From NCBI RefSeq assembly GCF_027125355.1, contig NZ_CP114052.1, forward strand, positions 992,001 to 1,056,000: 64,000 nt of DNA, read 5' to 3'. The stretch is from Peptostreptococcus equinus. GTDB taxonomy: Bacteria > Bacillota > Clostridia > Peptostreptococcales > Peptostreptococcaceae. Shown in pieces: positions 26,202 to 34,963 of this stretch (its first letter is position 1; each line of letters opens with the position of its first letter). The notes under the pieces were generated by a model that did no database searches, was not told the origin of the DNA, and worked only from the letters and a program-made list of their open reading frames with translations. Made by a program: the position numbers and the translations under genes.

Positions 26202-28028
26202 TTATAATGATTTTAACTTCTTGTTTTCTGATATAATATCTAATGCAATTTTCATAATTTCCAAGTCTACCTCTTTCGCTTCTTCAGTTTTTTCTTTAAT
26301 AGTTTTTCTTCTATCTTCTAATCTTTTTTGTTTTTCTAATAGCTTTTCTATTTTAGATTTGCTAGTATACTTTTGAAATTGATTAACTATATTCTCAATT
26401 TCATTTATATCATTGCAGTCTATAGAAAAAGATATTGTATCTAGTTTTTTTAGATAGTCTTTATCCATTTTTTCATTATAAATTTTATTAATATCTATAA
26501 TTCCCTTAATATCTGTATTTAAAACGGTCTTATATATAATGCGACTCGTTTCATAAATAAAGTCTTCTTCTCTTATCTTTAACGGTACAATAGCTCTAGC
26601 TTTGCTACTAAGCATAATAAATTTTATTAAATTTATTTCCCTGTATAATTGTGCATCTTGAGCTAATGAAACTTTTTTTATATTTATAACTTCTTTCTCT
26701 TTAAAAGTATTTACTTTTTTATTGTTATAATTTATTTTTGAGTTTGTTTTTTTATCAAATTCCGACATGATGATATCTGGATTAGTATAGGTAATTTTCG
26801 ACAAGTATTCGATGTAATAATTAAGTTCCACTGGACTTTTTATTTCTCTAATTATTTTTACAGCTTCTTGCAAAAATTTCATACTCTCTTTTCTATCATC
26901 TAAATCATAGTTCTTTGACAATACATCTATTTTAAATTGCAGTGAATCTACCGCACTATCTATTGCTGAAAGTGCATTTCCTACTCCTTTGGATCTGATA
27001 TATTCATCAGGGTCTTTATACTCTCCTAAGTTTAATATCCTTGCATTCAAACCTGCATTTTCAAGTATTTCAATAGCTCTTAGGCTAGCGTTAATGCCTG
27101 CTTGATCCGAATCATATGATAATATTAAATTATTAGCGTATCTCTTTATTAATTTTGCTTGATCCTCTGTAAGCGCAGTACCAAGTGTCGCTACTACATT
27201 TTTAATTCCAAATTGATATAAGGAAATTAAATCCATATAACCTTCTACCAAAATTAATTTATCATCGTTACCTATATGCTTTCTTGCAAAATTTAATCCA
27301 TAGAGGTTCATTCTCTTGTTGAAGAGTTCAGAGTCAGGCGAATTTAGGTACTTAGGTAAAGAATCATCCATAACCCTTCCACCAAATCCTATTACATTCC
27401 CTTTATAATCGAATATAGGAAACATAACTCTATTTCTGAATTTATCATAATAATTTGTTTGATTTTTATTTTGACTAACTAAACCACATTCAAATATTTC
27501 CTCTATAGTATATTTTTTACTTAACAGATGATTTTTTAATTGATCCCATGCATCAGGGGCATAGCCCAATCCAAAATTCTTTATTATTTTTTCGTCTAAA
27601 CCTCTTTTTATCAGGTATTTGAAAGCATCATTATCCCTTTTCATCAATTGTGAGTAAAAAAATCTAGCTGCTTCAATATTTATTTCTTGAAATTTTTTAA
27701 TTTTTTCCAATTTTTTTCTAGTTTTTTCATCAATATTTTGATTTATGCTAATACCTGATTTTTCAGCTAAAAATTTTAGAGCATCCATAAAATCTAGATT
27801 TTCGATGTCCATTATAAATGAAATAACATCTCCACCAGCGCCACAACCAAAACACTTATATATTTGTTTTGAAGTATTTACGTGAAATGAAGGAGTTTTT
27901 TCTCCATGGAATGGACACAGACCTTTATAATTACGGCCTGAAGGTTTTAGCTGAATATAGCTAGATATAATATCTGAAATATCATTTCTAGCTTTAATTT
28001 CTTCAATTATGTCTTTAAAGTCATCCAT
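26202..28028 (-). CDS. dnaG: DNA primase
   Basis: This 608-residue primase makes RNA primers at the replication fork. The N-terminal CHC2 zinc finger is 'LCPFHGEKTPSFHV' with 'YKCFGCGAGG'. The RNA polymerase core begins around residue 110 and the TOPRIM motif is 'LILVEGYMDLISL', with 'ILSYDSDQAGINA' as the second acidic motif. The C-terminal about 150 residues, which bind the DnaB helicase, are poorly conserved and end in a long charged helix, as expected. The start has AAGAAGGTG eight bases upstream. It heads the dnaG-rpoD-trmK-nif3 operon. Confidence 0.96.
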   Translation of the reverse strand: MDDFKDIIEEIKARNDISDIISSYIQLKPSGRNYKGLCPFHGEKTPSFHVNTSKQIYKCFGCGAGGDVISFIMDIENLDFMDALKFLAEKSGISINQNIDEKTRKKLEKIKKFQEINIEAARFFYSQLMKRDNDAFKYLIKRGLDEKIIKNFGLGYAPDAWDQLKNHLLSKKYTIEEIFECGLVSQNKNQTNYYDKFRNRVMFPIFDYKGNVIGFGGRVMDDSLPKYLNSPDSELFNKRMNLYGLNFARKHIGNDDKLILVEGYMDLISLYQFGIKNVVATLGTALTEDQAKLIKRYANNLILSYDSDQAGINASLRAIEILENAGLNARILNLGEYKDPDEYIRSKGVGNALSAIDSAVDSLQFKIDVLSKNYDLDDRKESMKFLQEAVKIIREIKSPVELNYYIEYLSKITYTNPDIIMSEFDKKTNSKINYNNKKVNTFKEKEVINIKKVSLAQDAQLYREINLIKFIMLSSKARAIVPLKIREEDFIYETSRIIYKTVLNTDIKGIIDINKIYNEKMDKDYLKKLDTISFSIDCNDINEIENIVNQFQKYTSKSKIEKLLEKQKRLEDRRKTIKEKTEEAKEVDLEIMKIALDIISENKKLKSL

Positions 28029-28159
28029 TTTTACACCTTCTTATTATTTCCAACGTTATATTTTATACCTAAAAACAATTCAATGTCAATACCCTGCTTA
28101 GTATTATTCTACATTGAACCTTAAAAACCCTTTTTATTTTTAATTTTTTTTCAAAAAAT

Positions 28160-28186
28160 TTAAGATAGCTATTTTAGCTATCTTAA
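28160..28186 (-). terminator. terminator after the MORN-repeat gene
   Basis: The stem TTTAAGATAGCTA/TAGCTATCTTAAA is followed on the minus strand by a T-run. It separates the MORN gene from the dnaG operon. Confidence 0.82.
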
Positions 28187-28206
28187 AAGTCTGAGTTCAA
28201 ATTAAT

Positions 28207-29163
28207 CTATCCCTGTATCATGGCTGCTAATATATCATCCATAGATTTATTAAAAATTGAAGGCTTGTCCTCTTTCCACGTTCCATTATAAACGGGTTCA
28301 TTATTCAAATAGAATATTCCTTTTCCATGTTTCATACCATTAAAAAATTTACCTTCATACCATTTATTTTTGTTCCATACATATTTTCCCTTACCATGTA
28401 TCTGACCTAGTTTCCATTCTCCATCAAATACTAACTCACCTTTTGAATTAAAGCATGAACCATTTCCGTCCATTTTACTATCAACAAAGTCTCCTATATA
28501 AATATATCCATTTTTCCAAGTGTAAATACCTAAACCGTCTTTTTTTCCATCTAGCCAGTTACCTATATATTCATCACCATTAGCATAAATCATTCTTCCT
28601 ATACCATTACTTTTGTTATTTTTAAAGTTACCAACATATTCATTGCCATTTGAAAAAGTAAAAGAGCCCTTACCTTCTCTAATTCCGTTTATGAAGTTAC
28701 CTATATACTCTGTATTAATATTTCTATCTTCATCATCATTAGAAAAAATATATGATCCTATACCCGTCATCTTACCATCTAATAGTCTACCAATATAAAT
28801 ATCTCCATTAGTAAATCTATATATTTGAACCATATCATTATCTTTTGCATCTTGAATTCTATCGTCTTCGTTATCATCTAAGAAATTAAGTACATCACCT
28901 AAATTTTCATCTTTTGACAACTCTTCTTTTTGTAATTCAACATATTCTTGATCTTCTTTTTCTAATTGATCAGATTGCTTTAAATTAATATCTACACCTT
29001 TTAGCTGAGACTCTAATTCTAAAACTTCATTCTCTGGTGCAAAGATACCTTTCTTTAAAGCATTATTCTTTTTTATTTTAAACATCTTTAAGCTTTTTTT
29101 TATTTCATCTATTTCATTAAAATAATTACTATAGAGTTCAACGTAATTCTTTGATAAAGTCAA
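28207..29163 (-). CDS. MORN-repeat protein with N-terminal coiled coil
   Basis: The N-terminal 115 residues are charged and helical, probably a coiled coil. They are followed by about eight MORN repeats, each near 23 residues with the pattern YxGxxxxGxxxGxGxxxxxxG ('GNEYVGNFKNNKSNGIG', 'GDEYIGNWLDGKKDGLG'). MORN repeats form a beta-hairpin spiral that mediates protein or membrane contacts, but the function of bacterial examples is mostly unknown. There is no signal peptide, so it should be cytoplasmic. The start I prefer is a TTG at 29163, eight bases after GGAGG; an ATG at 29178 overlaps that site. The product is about 318 residues. Confidence 0.85.
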   Translation of the reverse strand: MTLSKNYVELYSNYFNEIDEIKKSLKMFKIKKNNALKKGIFAPENEVLELESQLKGVDINLKQSDQLEKEDQEYVELQKEELSKDENLGDVLNFLDDNEDDRIQDAKDNDMVQIYRFTNGDIYIGRLLDGKMTGIGSYIFSNDDEDRNINTEYIGNFINGIREGKGSFTFSNGNEYVGNFKNNKSNGIGRMIYANGDEYIGNWLDGKKDGLGIYTWKNGYIYIGDFVDSKMDGNGSCFNSKGELVFDGEWKLGQIHGKGKYVWNKNKWYEGKFFNGMKHGKGIFYLNNEPVYNGTWKEDKPSIFNKSMDDILAAMIQG

Positions 29164-29237
29164 AATATTTTCCTCCATTCATATTTACAACATAATAATC
29201 TAATATATATTATATAATACTTTTGTTTTTTTTAAAA

Positions 29238-29314
29238 CAAAAAATAGATTATAAATTTATAAATAATCCATAAATATTATTTGGGTAAATTATAAATTAT
29301 AATCTATTTTAAAT
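29238..29314 (-). terminator. inverted repeat downstream of the second yitT-like gene
   Basis: The arms AAAATAGATTATAA and TTATAATCTATTTT enclose an A/T-rich loop of about 45 bases. The minus-strand side has a T-run, so a terminator is likely, although the loop is long. Confidence 0.5.
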
Positions 29315-29371
29315 CTTATACAATATTTAATTAATTTTATATTTGCAATCAAAATCCTATTAAATGATTTT

Positions 29372-30241
29372 TTATATATCTTTTGCTTTAAAGCCTCTGC
29401 CCTTTACTTCAGTAATGTCATTAATAGTAATAAATGCTTTTGGATCGTGTTTAAAGCTTATATCTTTTATCTTTGGTATTTCTGAAGAAGATACAATTGT
29501 ATATATTATTTTCTTTTCTTTTTTAGTATATGCACCTTCGGCCTGTAATAAAGTTACACCCCTAACTAGATTTCTCATTATATCTTGTGCAATTTCTTCA
29601 GGTTTATCTGAGATTATTATAAGTGATTTTTGATAATTCATAGCATCCTTAATAAATCCAAGTGCTAATGAACTAATATAAAAACCAATCAATGTATATA
29701 GACCTAATTTTAAACCAAATAATGTCATACCTACTAACACTACACCAACATTAAATGCAAAGTTAGAATTTTTAATTTCTATATTGCTTTTTATTTTTAT
29801 AATAGTGCAAAGTATATCTGTTCCCCCTGTAGAGGCTTTTGCTCTAAAAACTATTCCAAGTCCTAAACCATTTAAGAATCCTCCATAAATAGTATGTATA
29901 AAAATATCATTACCCAAATGCACATATGATCCTATATCCTGAGTAATACCAAGCATAAAGGAAAATATAAACATATTAATCAAACTAATTATACAAAAAT
30001 CTCTTTTTAAATATATAAAACCCAAAATAAAAATAGGAATATTTAGAAATAAAGTAATAATACCTACATTGATACCCGTAAGAAAGTTTATCGCTGTACC
30101 AAGACCTGCTATTCCACCACTCAATAAATGAGCTGGCCTTAAAAAGCCATTAATTCCGACTGACATTATAAACAATCCTACTATAACAGTAGACATTCTT
30201 AAACCTGGATGTTCTTGAAATCTATCTCTAACTTGACTCAT
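29372..30241 (-). CDS. YitT family membrane protein with DUF2179
   Basis: This 289-residue protein is the full-length YitT type. Five to six membrane helices include 'GGIAGLGTAINFLTG' and 'GIVFRAKASTGGTDILCTIIKIK'. A cytoplasmic C-terminal DUF2179 domain of about 85 residues follows ('ISDKPEEIAQDIMRNLVRGVT', 'FKHDPKAFITINDITEVKGRGF'). The biochemical function is unknown. The chosen ATG gives MSQVRDRF and follows GGAGG by six bases; earlier in-frame codons lack a ribosome site. Its paralogue at 2282-2926 lacks the soluble domain. Confidence 0.9.
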   Translation of the reverse strand: MSQVRDRFQEHPGLRMSTVIVGLFIMSVGINGFLRPAHLLSGGIAGLGTAINFLTGINVGIITLFLNIPIFILGFIYLKRDFCIISLINMFIFSFMLGITQDIGSYVHLGNDIFIHTIYGGFLNGLGLGIVFRAKASTGGTDILCTIIKIKSNIEIKNSNFAFNVGVVLVGMTLFGLKLGLYTLIGFYISSLALGFIKDAMNYQKSLIIISDKPEEIAQDIMRNLVRGVTLLQAEGAYTKKEKKIIYTIVSSSEIPKIKDISFKHDPKAFITINDITEVKGRGFKAKDI

Positions 30242-30373
30242 ATTTTCCTCCATTCTTATATCCACTACATTATAACAGATTTTTAATAAAAAAATTACAT
30301 CCTATAAAAAATTGCAAAATAGAATTTTTATGAATTTTTTATTCTTTTTTTAGAAAATTAAAATTTTAGAATT

Positions 30374-30424
30374 AAATAATAGAAAACCATCACAATTTTT
30401 GTTGTAATGGTTTTCTATTATTTA
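30374..30424 (-). terminator. terminator after the VanW-type gene
   Basis: A long stem AATAATAGAAAACCAT with its complement (ATGGTTTTCTATTATT), with one internal mismatch region, lies just after the stop codon. Confidence 0.8.
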
Positions 30425-30444
30425 TACTTATATGATTGCAATTA

Positions 30445-31887
30445 TTAATTATTTGGCATTACTTGATTTTGTGATTGAATCTGTGTACTATTTGTACTTG
30501 GCTTTTTATTAGAACTTTTATCTGCTGGATTTTGTTTAGAAGGCGACTTTGTAGTTCCAGCTCCTACTCTAATTACACCTGTTTGTGCTGGATAGTGACT
30601 AGGTCCAATTTTTTCTGTCCTTATTGTATTTCCATTTTTATCTTTATATATCCTGTAGGTCATCATATTGTATCCTGGCCTTGAATATTTTTCTACTACT
30701 TTAGCTCCAGCAGGTAAAGATGGGTCCTTTATTGTTTTATTACCTCCACCATATGAACCTAACATTTCAGTTACAATATCTATCGTTTGTATATCTTCTT
30801 TTGAACCATATATTTCTGAAACTATATAATTACCTTGAATAAAGTTCTTTATATACACTGGATGTTTAAATGGATTCTTAAACTTCAAATCTTGACCTGG
30901 ATCACCATCAAATACAGTTGAATCTCTACCCATGTCAACATAATCTGAAGGTATAGTATGGCTTCTTCTATCTGTAATCTGCATACCTGATAATAAAGCA
31001 GTATTAAAAATAGTAGAAGTTGTCTGACAGACACCACCACCTATTCCAGGAACTAGTTGTCCACTTTCAATTACTGGAGCTGTTCTATAACCTCTTTCAA
31101 GAGTCTTTTCCCCAGTTATTTTGTTAAATGAATATTCTTCACCTGGTTTTAGTAATATCTCACCAGACTCTATAGTAGATTTTTTTATGTTATAATCTCT
31201 ACCTTCCATACCGCCAAATCTTGTTTTATAAGTTGATAGTCTCGCATCTATTCCCTTTAAATCTTCTTTATTAAATTTTGCTTTTTCAAGTTTCACCTCT
31301 AAAGTTGAAGTAAAAGTATCATTTTTAATAGATTCTTGCGCCATTTTTAATGATTTGTCTAAATTGACTTCTCTACCTGGTATGGAATCATTCACCACAG
31401 CCTTGTCATTTTCAAATGACATTGTAGCATTTTTTACCGGTGAATCTAAGCCTTTTTTTATACTTTGTATTTCAGCTTTCAACATATTTACATCATAAGA
31501 TTTAACTAATTCAATCTTATTTTTACTACCAAAGTCAGATTTTAATGTATTAAATATGTTAGAGAAAAATCCTCCTTTTCTATTGTATAAGTACGCCTGA
31601 TTTACAGTTTCTTTTATATTATAATTTAAAGCTAATTTATCTTTGTTTATTGTCCATTTTTTATTTTCAAATTTTAATTTTATGTTGGAAAATTTATTAT
31701 TATTTTCTAATTTTTTAATTGCTTGATTTTTCGTCAGACCACCAATATTGATATCTGACACCATTACATTATTTGCAATTTTATTTGAACTCATTTGAAT
31801 ACTCGGTACACTTATAAGTCCAATTAATAATATTGCCACAACAGAAATTGATATTACTGCTTTTTTATTTTTTCTAAGAAAACTCAT
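30445..31887 (-). CDS. VanW family cell-wall protein with YoaR-like peptidoglycan-binding domain
   Basis: This 480-residue exported protein has an N-terminal anchor or signal helix ('AVISISVVAILLIGLISVP'). A YoaR-like putative peptidoglycan-binding domain comes next ('DINIGGLTKNQAIKKL'). The VanW domain is near residues 240-375, with the hallmark 'PGIGGGVCQTTSTIFNTAL' and 'RRSHTIPSDYVDMGRD'. A G5-like segment ('VVEKYSRPGYN', 'KIGPSHYPAQ') and a Ser/Asn/Gln-rich tail close it. VanW proteins accompany some vancomycin resistance clusters, but most chromosomal copies have no known function. The ATG giving MSFLRK has AAGGAG; an upstream in-frame extension does not. Confidence 0.9.
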   Translation of the reverse strand: MSFLRKNKKAVISISVVAILLIGLISVPSIQMSSNKIANNVMVSDINIGGLTKNQAIKKLENNNKFSNIKLKFENKKWTINKDKLALNYNIKETVNQAYLYNRKGGFFSNIFNTLKSDFGSKNKIELVKSYDVNMLKAEIQSIKKGLDSPVKNATMSFENDKAVVNDSIPGREVNLDKSLKMAQESIKNDTFTSTLEVKLEKAKFNKEDLKGIDARLSTYKTRFGGMEGRDYNIKKSTIESGEILLKPGEEYSFNKITGEKTLERGYRTAPVIESGQLVPGIGGGVCQTTSTIFNTALLSGMQITDRRSHTIPSDYVDMGRDSTVFDGDPGQDLKFKNPFKHPVYIKNFIQGNYIVSEIYGSKEDIQTIDIVTEMLGSYGGGNKTIKDPSLPAGAKVVEKYSRPGYNMMTYRIYKDKNGNTIRTEKIGPSHYPAQTGVIRVGAGTTKSPSKQNPADKSSNKKPSTNSTQIQSQNQVMPNN

Positions 31888-32074
31888 TTCTTTCTCCTTA
31901 TACAAATACGCTATTATAAAAACAATACGTTTATAATTTCTAAAACACATTAAATTAATCTTAAATATCTATGATTTAGTTTAATTTAAAAAAATTATAT
32001 CATATGTTGAATATATTTATCAATAAGCACAAGAAAATAAAAAATTATCTAATATAAATATTTTCTAAAAGGGG

Positions 32075-32102
32075 TTGCGTTTTCTGAACAACATGGTATA
32101 AT
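32075..32102 (+). promoter_or_regulatory. promoter of the XRE-S24 repressor gene
   Basis: TTGCGT, a 16-base spacer and TATAAT end 21 bases before the start codon. The spacer TTTCTGAACAACATGG may include the autoregulatory operator, though no clear dyad is visible. Confidence 0.7.
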
Positions 32103-32123
32103 ATGTATATAAGGAGGTTTTAT

Positions 32124-32798
32124 ATGGATAAAATAGAATTTAAAGAGAGATTAAAGTATGTACTTAAAAAATCTAAAATTAGTCAAAATGAATTATCTAG
32201 ATTGACTCAAATTAATAAAGGTTCTTTAAGTTCTTATATTTCAGGTAAATACCTTCCTAAGCAGGATAAGATATACATAATAGCTAAGGCTTTAAATATT
32301 AATCCACTGTGGTTAATGTGTGAATCTGATAATATTGATATCGATAAAAACAATATTCATCCTAACGAAGAAAATTCTTCCCTATATAGTTTTTTCGATA
32401 TCGGTATTTCTGCTGGTATTCCAGATATAATTGAAGGTCAACAAGATAATAATAAAATAGAATTATCCGATTTACTTTTAGGTAAATATTCCGGACATAA
32501 AGATATAATATTAATGAGAGTTAATGGTGATTCTATGAATAAAGTAATACCACACAATTCATTTATAGCTGTATCCACCAATGTAAGTATTAATTCCATA
32601 TCCAATGAAGAGATTGTTGTATTTTCTGATGAATATAACTATAGTGTCAAAAGGTTTATAAATGATAAAAAGAATCGTAGATATATTTTTAGACCAGATT
32701 CATATGATACATGCTTTGAAGATATTATATACTATTATGATAATTGTCAAAATTTATCTTTAATAGGCAAGGTTATAATGTATAGCGTTTCATTATAA
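32124..32798 (+). CDS. XRE-family repressor with S24/LexA-type autoprotease domain
   Basis: This 224-residue repressor has two parts. Residues 1-70 form a helix-turn-helix ('ISQNELSRLTQINKGSLSSYISGKYLP'). The C-terminal S24 domain has nucleophile Ser137 in 'VNGDSMNKV', Lys176 in 'YSVKRF' and a potential Ala-Gly cleavage bond in 'GISAGIPD' near residue 95. Self-cleavage upon RecA activation is the known mechanism of the family, so it probably represses a stress or mobile-element operon until DNA damage. No phage genes are nearby. The ribosome site AAGGAGG precedes the ATG by seven bases; an earlier in-frame codon at 32103 is rejected. Confidence 0.9.
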   Translation: MDKIEFKERLKYVLKKSKISQNELSRLTQINKGSLSSYISGKYLPKQDKIYIIAKALNINPLWLMCESDNIDIDKNNIHPNEENSSLYSFFDIGISAGIPDIIEGQQDNNKIELSDLLLGKYSGHKDIILMRVNGDSMNKVIPHNSFIAVSTNVSINSISNEEIVVFSDEYNYSVKRFINDKKNRRYIFRPDSYDTCFEDIIYYYDNCQNLSLIGKVIMYSVSL

Positions 32799-32818
32799 TG
32801 CTTAGGCAAAGTTAAATT

Positions 32819-32842
32819 AGCTATAAAAATATTTTTATAGCT
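32819..32842 (+). terminator. terminator after the repressor gene
   Basis: The perfect A/T stem AGCTATAAAAAT/ATTTTTATAGCT lies 21 bases beyond the stop codon. Confidence 0.65.
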
Positions 32843-32880
32843 TACTTTATTCAAGTATATTAAGTAATATATTATAAAAA

Positions 32881-32909
32881 AAATAAACACAGTAATCTGT
32901 GTTTATTTT
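32881..32909 (-). terminator. terminator overlapping the end of the small membrane protein gene
   Basis: The stem AAATAAACACAG/CTGTGTTTATTTT with a TAAT loop is followed by a T-run on the minus strand. It touches the stop codon at 32908. Confidence 0.8.
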
Positions 32910-33228
32910 ATGATACTTTTTTATTGTTTCTTTTATTTCTATTGTTAAGTCTCGCTCTTTCGATTCTTTCTCTTTCTAATCTCATAATTAATGGTTTATT
33001 AATTGGTGCAAATAATTTATGACTATTATATAAAGCTATTAAAGTAGTTAAGGCTAAAGTAGCAACTACATAAAATAACATATAAAAGCTTAACGAAACA
33101 AAGACACCAGCAAATAAATTAATAATTATTAATGCAATACTAATCGCTCCAACAACAAATGCGGAAAATACCAAATATCTTGCTATACGACTAAAGAAAC
33201 TATTAATTTTTATAGCAAAATCCTTCAT
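32908..33228 (-). CDS. small membrane protein, function unknown
   Basis: I do not recognise this 106-residue protein. It has a short amphipathic N-terminus, two hydrophobic helices at about 17-43 and 45-65 ('YLVFSAFVVGAISIALIIINLF', 'SFYMLFYVVATLALTTLIALY'), and a C-terminal tail packed with Arg, Lys and Asn ('RLERERIERARLNNRNKRNN'). The basic tail should stay in the cytoplasm by the positive-inside rule. It has its own terminator and a GGGAAG ribosome site. No neighbour suggests a role. Confidence 0.65.
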   Translation of the reverse strand: MKDFAIKINSFFSRIARYLVFSAFVVGAISIALIIINLFAGVFVSLSFYMLFYVVATLALTTLIALYNSHKLFAPINKPLIMRLERERIERARLNNRNKRNNKKVS

Positions 33229-33403
33229 ATTACTACTTCCCTTCCATTGATTTTCGATTAGTATTATTGTTTATCATTTTTATAAATGCCAAAAATACAT
33301 GTCAAATTTCATAAATTATATTCATCCTAGTAATATAATAACAAATTATGACACTTTTATCAATTGTATTTTCAAAGTTTTTGAAGTTTTTTTGAAGATA
33401 ATT

Positions 33404-34117
33404 TTATAATATAGATTCTTTTGCTAGTTTATCTGCTAATTCATTAAATTCTACACCTGTATGAGCCTTTACTTTTATAAAGTTTATCTTTATCTTTTTC
33501 TTAGCTTCATCACAGAATTGCTTATAATATTTTGTACCGTCTTTATTAGCCTTCCATTCTCCTGTACACCACTTTTCAATACCATTATAATCAAAGTGAA
33601 TATTAAGTGTTCCTATATTATTTTTTATTGCGTAATCAATAGCGATTATAGCTGCTTCAATCTCTCCAGCCACATTCCTCATTGATAAATTATTTATATT
33701 AGATCCCTTTTTTGACATAGTTTCAATAATTTTTCCGTTTTTTAGAATTACGACACCAGAACCATAAACTTTTTTACTCGTTTCAAAACTACCATCTACA
33801 TATGCTTCATAAGTGTCATTATCATCCGCACCATCATCTATATGTAGTGTTTTAGTTTCATATATCATACTTTTGTCAATAGAAACTTTATTTCCTTCTG
33901 TTAAATTATTTAAAATTTTATTATCTTCTTTATAATTTATTTTAATATCTTCATATTTTCCTCTAGCCAACAAATAATCTATTGCTTCATATGGATCTTC
34001 AAATGATTTGTATGATGCGTTAGAAAAACCACTAATCATTTCTTTACAATCATTCCAACTGAGATATATTCCATTTACTTTTCCATTTCTTACAGCATAA
34101 AATTTATTTTTCTTCAT
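33404..34117 (-). CDS. rnhA: ribonuclease HI with N-terminal viroplasmin-like domain
   Basis: This 237-residue enzyme cleaves RNA in RNA-DNA hybrids. Residues 1-50 are a caulimovirus viroplasmin/RNase H1 N-terminal hybrid-binding domain ('FYAVRNGKVNGIYLSWNDCKEMISGFSNASYKSF'). The catalytic domain starts near residue 100 with 'AYVDGSFETSKKVYGSG', then Glu in 'AGEIEAAI', Asp in 'IHFDYNGIEKW' and 'VKAHTGVEFNELADKLAK', giving the complete DEDD metal site. The ribosome site is AGGAG. It stands alone on the minus strand. Confidence 0.94.
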   Translation of the reverse strand: MKKNKFYAVRNGKVNGIYLSWNDCKEMISGFSNASYKSFEDPYEAIDYLLARGKYEDIKINYKEDNKILNNLTEGNKVSIDKSMIYETKTLHIDDGADDNDTYEAYVDGSFETSKKVYGSGVVILKNGKIIETMSKKGSNINNLSMRNVAGEIEAAIIAIDYAIKNNIGTLNIHFDYNGIEKWCTGEWKANKDGTKYYKQFCDEAKKKIKINFIKVKAHTGVEFNELADKLAKESIL

Positions 34118-34224
34118 ATTTTCTCCTATTATCTTTTAATCAATTATATAATCTATAATAACATCTGTACTATATATTTTCTAGTTATAAATATCCCAGT
34201 GATATTGTATATAAGTTGCAGATA

Positions 34225-34250
34225 AAAAGTAGGCCTTTATACCTACTTTT
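34225..34250 (-). terminator. terminator after the VTT-domain gene
   Basis: The stem AAAAGTAGG/CCTACTTTT lies 10 bases after the stop codon at 34261. Confidence 0.8.
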
Positions 34251-34260
34251 ATTAATATAA

Positions 34261-34857
34261 TTATTTGATTTTTTTATCTATAGATTTATTTACTTTAGAT
34301 CCAATAAAATAAATTACAATAGTAATCAAAGTACCAATTACTAACTTATATGGATTTGTAAAGAAATCTTTATAATCACTTCCTACATATGCATACATTG
34401 ACATCATCAATAATTTACCAAAAAACATAGGTGGGAGAAAATCCTTATAATCAAATTTACAATATGCAGCAGCTATCGTAGTCAAAGAGGCTGGTAAGAT
34501 AGATATAGCGTAAAATAAAAAAATAACTGTAAATTCTGCTTTATTTATTTTTTCCATAATTGCCTGTACTTTTTGATTGTTGTTTTTATTGAATTTTTTA
34601 TTTTTAAATATGTGTTTAAATAAGTAAAAAACAATAAACGTACCGCAGGCAGATCCTAATAGCGATACTATAAATCCTATCCAAAAACCATTTAAAGCCC
34701 CATTAGCTGCAACAATTGCCATCAGTGGAAGTATTGGTATAAAACTCTCCATAAAAGCTAAAAAAAAGCCAGCAAGTGCGGATAATAGTACATTATCTTG
34801 GGCAAATATCATAATTTGATGCATTATATTTAATAGTTGATTTACTAACATTTGCAT
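34261..34857 (-). CDS. DedA/TVP38-like VTT-domain membrane protein
   Basis: This 198-residue protein has the VTT (SNARE-associated) fold pattern. A re-entrant 'FLAFMESFIPILPLMAIVAANGALNGFW' is followed by 'GSACGTFIVFYLFKH' and a later 'YAISILPASLTTIAAAYCKFDYKDF'. A glycine-rich segment and a C-terminal helix complete it. DedA-family members flip undecaprenyl phosphate or phospholipids across the membrane; which substrate applies here is not visible. The ATG follows GGAGATG. It is transcribed alone. Confidence 0.85.
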   Translation of the reverse strand: MQMLVNQLLNIMHQIMIFAQDNVLLSALAGFFLAFMESFIPILPLMAIVAANGALNGFWIGFIVSLLGSACGTFIVFYLFKHIFKNKKFNKNNNQKVQAIMEKINKAEFTVIFLFYAISILPASLTTIAAAYCKFDYKDFLPPMFFGKLLMMSMYAYVGSDYKDFFTNPYKLVIGTLITIVIYFIGSKVNKSIDKKIK

Positions 34858-34937
34858 TTTTTACATCTCCATCCTTAAACAAATTGTTTTTTATATTTTA
34901 TAACCTTTTTATCAATTTGTCCATTTATTATAGCAAA

Positions 34938-34963
34938 AAAGAGGCTAAGTTAATAGCCTCTTT
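34938..34963 (-). terminator. terminator overlapping the end of the PLC-like gene
   Basis: The stem AAAGAGGCTA/TAGCCTCTTT overlaps the stop codon and has a T-run on the minus strand. Confidence 0.83.

Noticed and set aside
32041..33228. A prophage remnant around the XRE-S24 repressor
   Set aside because: Neither flank has integrase, structural or lysis genes or att-like repeats; the neighbours are ordinary chromosomal genes.
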